NCBI RefSeq assembly: GCF_001188955.3
Contig: NZ_JPRF03000001.1
Span: 248,001 to 312,000, forward strand
Source: Kitasatospora aureofaciens
Lineage (GTDB): Bacteria > Actinomycetota > Actinomycetes > Streptomycetales > Streptomycetaceae
DNA: 64,000 bases
Direction: 5' to 3'
Part shown: positions 61,429 to 64,000 of the stretch, in pieces
Layout: each line of letters starts with the position of its first letter
Position numbering within the stretch: the first letter of the stretch is position 1
Notes under the pieces: model-generated
Database searches by the model: none
Told to the model about the DNA's origin: nothing
What the model saw: only the letters and a program-made list of their open reading frames with translations
Made by a program: the position numbers and the translations under genes

Positions 61429-62148
61429 ATGAAGACCTTACGGACCCGCACCTCGCACGTACTGACGGTCGTGCTGATGCTCCTGGGCGTGACGACCGCC
61501 GCGACCGCGCAGGCGCAGGCGGCCCCGCAGCGGCTCGCAGCGAGCACCACCATCTGTTCCAACTCCCCGATACCGGCAGGGTGGGTGGTCACGAGCTCGT
61601 ACAGCAGCTGGGGCTGCCCCGGCACCGGAGTCTCGTACACGATCACCGACACGGCCGGGCAGACCAACCTCACCATCTGCTCGTTCTCGCCCAAGCCTGC
61701 CGGGTGGGTGGTGACCAGCTCGTACAGCAGCAGCAACTGCGCGGGCAGCGGCGTCGCCTACGGCTTCCACAACGTGGCCAACGACACCAACGTCGGTGTG
61801 TGCTCCATGTCCCCGATCCCGGCAGGGTGGGTGATCACCAGCTCGTACAGCAGCAGCAACTGCGCGGGTACCGGCGTCGCCTACTCGCTCCACAACGTCG
61901 CGAACGACACCAGCGCCGGTGTGTGCTCCATGTCCCCGATCCCGGCGGGGTGGGTCGTCACCAGCTCGTACAGCAGCAGCAACTGCGTCGGCACCGGCGT
62001 CGCCTACACCCTCTTCAAGATCACCACTCAGACCTCCGCCGTCGTGTGCTCCTTCTCGCCCCTCCCGGCGGGCTGGGTGGTCAGCAGCTACTACCCGAGC
62101 AGCAACTGCTACGGCAGCGGCGTCGCCTACTCCATCCGCAAGGCCTGA
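61429..62148 (+). CDS. Secreted protein of five 41-residue Cys repeats
   Basis: A 239-aa protein with a Sec signal (1-32) and then five tandem repeats of exactly 41 residues: Cys-x-x-SPIPAGWVVTSSYSSxNCxGxGVxY. Ten cysteines at 43, 63, 84, 104, 125, 145, 166, 186, 207 and 227 alternate at 20 and 21 residues, suggesting one disulfide per repeat in a beta-rich rod or propeller-like fold. Repeats 2-4 are nearly identical, also in DNA, as after recent duplication. ATG at 61429. No catalytic motif; possibly adhesion or binding (inference). I do not recognise the family. Confidence 0.82.
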   Translation: MKTLRTRTSHVLTVVLMLLGVTTAATAQAQAAPQRLAASTTICSNSPIPAGWVVTSSYSSWGCPGTGVSYTITDTAGQTNLTICSFSPKPAGWVVTSSYSSSNCAGSGVAYGFHNVANDTNVGVCSMSPIPAGWVITSSYSSSNCAGTGVAYSLHNVANDTSAGVCSMSPIPAGWVVTSSYSSSNCVGTGVAYTLFKITTQTSAVVCSFSPLPAGWVVSSYYPSSNCYGSGVAYSIRKA

Positions 62149-62206
62149 CCCGCCAGCTGCCGGCACTGCGCGGCGGCCCGGGCCGGTGAGGCGCGAGGAA
62201 GCCTGA

Positions 62207-62267
62207 CGACAGGGCCTCTCGGCGGCTCGGGAGCACCACTCCTCCCGGCCGTCCGGAGGCCCTGTCG
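62207..62267. terminator. Terminator hairpin after repeat protein
   Basis: 12-bp stem (62207-62218 with 62256-62267) and a long loop that can pair further, about 60 bases after the stop. Confidence 0.55.
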
Positions 62268-62380
62268 CCATCGCGCCGCCCGCGCCCACTCCAGCGACGT
62301 CCGCTTCGCCCGCGTGCACACCTTCGTCCAGGACATCCGGGTGGTGCGGGGCCGGCCAGCCCTCACCGCTGCCGGCCCCC

Positions 62381-62510
62381 ACGGAGGCGGCGCACCGGGC
62401 GGCCGACTGGTTCGAGGCGGTCCTCGCGCGGCCCCGGGGCCGCTACGAGTGGCTGTACCAGGGGAAGGCCTACGCCCTCCGCGACGAGTACGCCGGGCGG
62501 CCCTCAGTCG
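62381..62510 (+). pseudogene. Fragment of a hypothetical protein gene
   Basis: About 42 codons (EAAHRAADWFEAVLARPRGR, YEWLYQGKAYALRDEYAG) resemble the N-terminal part of a small streptomycete protein that I recall with AAEWFEGVL...YEWLxDGKVYA. There is no start codon in frame and the sequence ends abruptly at the convergent gene. Probably a deletion remnant. Confidence 0.35.
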
Positions 62511-63173
62511 AGGGTGAGCAGGAGCGCCACCGTGTTGCCCTCGGCGTCCAGGCACTCGGTCGTGTTGGAGCCGTCCGGGTTGGCCAGGACGCCCAGCACG
62601 GTGCCGGTGCCGTCCTCGTCCGGGATCATCAGCCAGTCGTTCGCGAAGTCGCCGTCGATCGGCTCCACCGGCCAGTCGGCCGGTTCCACCGAGGCGAGTT
62701 GAAGCGACTCGCGGAGGTTCTCCAGCCTCCAGCTGTCGCCCTCGGCGGCGCGTGCGTGCAAGGTGGCCCAGGCACGCTTGAGCATCCCGGTGCCCGGCTC
62801 GATCCAGGTCCTGCTGGGGTTCGCGTGCACCACGGCCAGACCGGACGGGGTCGCCACGCGGTCGCCGCAGTCCTGGGTCCGGACCGGGACGGTCTCGCCA
62901 GGGTGTACCAGGACCGCCACCGGGACCCCGGGTGCGTTCTCGCGGGCGATCAGGTAGACAGGCGTGCCGCCGGGCCGCATCGGGAAGCCCCCGCCCTCCG
63001 GTCCCAGCGGGTCGTAAATCGTGCCGTGGCCCGCGGCCCCCCCGGATCAGACCGAGCCGCTCGATCCGCCAGCCGTCGCGGGTCAGAACACCCTCGGACG
63101 GATCGGCCAGGGCCGCGCTCAGCGCGGGCATGAACTCGTACTCGTACTCGAACTCGTCGTCCTCGTAGGACAT
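62504..63173 (-). pseudogene. Hypothetical gene split by a frameshift in a C-run
   Basis: The frame starts at the ATG at 63173 with a strikingly acidic, Tyr-rich beginning (MSYEDDEFEYEYEFMPAL) and reads well to IERLGLIRG. At a run of seven C (63037-63043) the natural sequence moves to another frame: dropping one base gives GHGTIYDPLGPEGGGFP and then the long C-terminal frame to 62504 (PVYLIARENAPGVPVAVLVH ... TVALLLTLD). The joined protein would be about 222 aa. Family unknown. Because the break is in a homopolymer, it may be a sequencing error or real slippage. Confidence 0.7.
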
Positions 63174-63313
63174 TCGATCACTTCCCGAAGTCGTAGGTTC
63201 CGGGGAGCGTAGACCGTGGCACCGACACGCCGGTGGCCGTCCCGGGGCGGAGCCGCAGCGTCGGCCGGACCCGCTTCTTGGTCTGTGCGCCTCATGGGTC
63301 GGTCGAGCCACCG

Positions 63314-63366
63314 ACCGGAGTGCCGTGGGGCTCGCCGTTTTCGGCGCGGCCCCACGGCACTCCGGT
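63314..63366. terminator. Terminator hairpin after thioesterase gene
   Basis: Perfect 18-bp stem (63314-63331 with 63349-63366) ending at the base before the thioesterase stop codon on the minus strand. Confidence 0.8.
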
Positions 63367-63849
63367 CTAGCTGCGGGTTTCGGTGGTGCGGCGGTGGCGC
63401 CGTGCGCGGGCCTGGCGGCGGCGGTCGGCCGGGGTGGCCGGGTGGAGGGCGGGGACGCGGTGGGGCTGGCCGTCGGCGTCGACGGCGACGAAGACGAGGT
63501 GGGCGGTCGCGGCGCGGGTGACGGGGCCGGTGAGGTTCCAGCGTTCGGCGGTGACGGCCACGGTGACATCCATGGAGGTGCGGCCGGCGTGGTCGACCTG
63601 GGCGCGGACGGTGAGCAGGTCGCCGGCGCGGACCGGGGCGAGGAAGGTCATCTCCTCGACGGAGACGGTGACGGCGGGGACTCCGGCGTGTCGGCCGGCC
63701 GCTGCGGCTGCGGCGTCGTCGATGAGCTTCATGACGACGCCGCCGTGGACGGTGCCGTAGAGGTTGGTGTCGTGCTCGCTCATGATGTGGGCGAGGGTGA
63801 CGGCGGAGTCGGCCGGGGTGCGGGAGGTGATGTCGGCAGGGGCGGTCAT
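63367..63849 (-). CDS. Hotdog-fold acyl-CoA thioesterase
   Basis: A 160-aa acyl-CoA hydrolase of the YciA/BACH (cytosolic thioesterase) hotdog type. Signature: [33 protein letters not shown] (residues about 19-51, in outline), with the GG and Asp of the active-site helix. The C-terminal 20 residues are Arg-rich. The ATG at 63849 overlaps the metE stop by 4 bases (ATGA), so it is translated with metE. A perfect 18-bp hairpin follows. Confidence 0.9.
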   Translation of the reverse strand: MTAPADITSRTPADSAVTLAHIMSEHDTNLYGTVHGGVVMKLIDDAAAAAAGRHAGVPAVTVSVEEMTFLAPVRAGDLLTVRAQVDHAGRTSMDVTVAVTAERWNLTGPVTRAATAHLVFVAVDADGQPHRVPALHPATPADRRRQARARRHRRTTETRS

Positions 63850-64000
63850 CGGCGGCCGTCCAGGGTGGTGCGCAGGTCGCGGGCGGCGGTCACGAGGTGT
63901 TCGAGGGCGGGCCGTACTTCGGCCCAGTGGCGGGTCTTGAGGCCGCAGTCGGGGTTGACCCACAGGCGGTCGGCGGGGAGGTGGTCGAGCGCGGCGCGCA
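63846..64000 (-). CDS. metE: Cobalamin-independent methionine synthase, C-terminal end (partial)
   Basis: The last 50 codons of metE, running in from beyond the window end. [20 protein letters not shown] holds the zinc-ligand Cys (NPDCGLKTR in the family), followed by [17 protein letters not shown]. MetE transfers a methyl group from 5-methyltetrahydrofolate-triglutamate to homocysteine. Its stop overlaps the thioesterase start by 4 bases. In streptomycetes metE is often under a B12 riboswitch, but that would lie outside this window. Confidence 0.9.
   Translation of the reverse strand, partial: RAALDHLPADRLWVNPDCGLKTRHWAEVRPALEHLVTAARDLRTTLDGRR

Noticed and set aside
61550..62140. Regular DNA repeats suggesting a CRISPR array
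   Set aside because: The 123-base period is the 41-codon protein repeat; repeats are coding and imperfect, with no spacers.

Overview
The window reads as high-GC actinobacterial DNA, most likely Streptomyces or Kitasatospora. Evidence: near-universal G or C at third codon positions, a WhiB protein, Tat and Sec proteins of streptomycete type, SDR/TetR/MarR/LysR paralogues, GTG starts, 4-base ATGA/GTGA gene overlaps, and several regulators whose start codon sits 6-7 bases after a TANNNT box (leaderless genes). No rRNA, tRNA, CRISPR array, complete IS or prophage was seen. Many stress and secreted-enzyme genes plus an unusual number of broken genes suggest an accessory or chromosome-arm region; the last 150 bases hold the core gene metE.

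Layout. 1-8.3 kb: Dps, flavin reductase + MFS transporter, then a probable light-response group (MerR regulator with a cobalamin-binding-like domain, SDR/DUF2867 protein, photolyase). 8.4-11.2 kb: a tightly overlapping four-gene unit, WXG100 protein, papain-like cysteine-protease effector, small unknown, membrane-anchored chagasin-like (I42) inhibitor. This is my best candidate for a new toxin-immunity pair. 11.5-24 kb: a stress island (glutamate synthase-like flavoprotein, iron-permease-like protein, WhiB, CsbD, hydrophobic peptide, hemerythrin, universal stress protein, cysteine-less AhpD-like protein, two DUF2267 proteins, STAS, Hsp20 with divergent regulator). 23.6-26.3 kb: TetR - drug exporter - cupin. 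26.4-31.1 kb: hypotheticals, a large secreted phosphoesterase behind a possible PHO box, and a Ku gene with its core deleted. 31.7-43.2 kb: very large secreted proteins (CdtB-like nuclease + two SGNH + FN3 protein; S53 peptidase lacking its signal; Tat propeller-amidohydrolase) with a CDGSH/methyltransferase pair and a USP. 43.3-50.9 kb: MarR-MFS operon, PTS EIIBC, carbonic anhydrase, DUF3618/DUF4235 membrane genes beside a decayed holin-like gene. 51.4-64 kb: GlxA remnant, SDRs, glutamic (G1) peptidase, P1B-4 metal ATPase with divergent ArsR sensor and a clear palindromic operator, epimerase, ester cyclase, LysR, a 41-residue cysteine-repeat secreted protein, a frameshifted gene, thioesterase and metE end.

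Genes are usually separated by perfect GC-rich hairpins, listed below as terminators. Stretches over 300 bases without a gene: 11185-11518 (promoter region of the WXG100 operon, nothing else seen), 31122-31633 (no recognisable gene), 49440-50155 (hexamer microsatellite, otherwise nothing), 52556-52968 (nothing clear beyond the probable G1 peptidase promoter), 60977-61428 (nothing seen), 62149-62503 (a hairpin and a gene fragment). Domain assignments come from reading motifs by eye; no database search was run.
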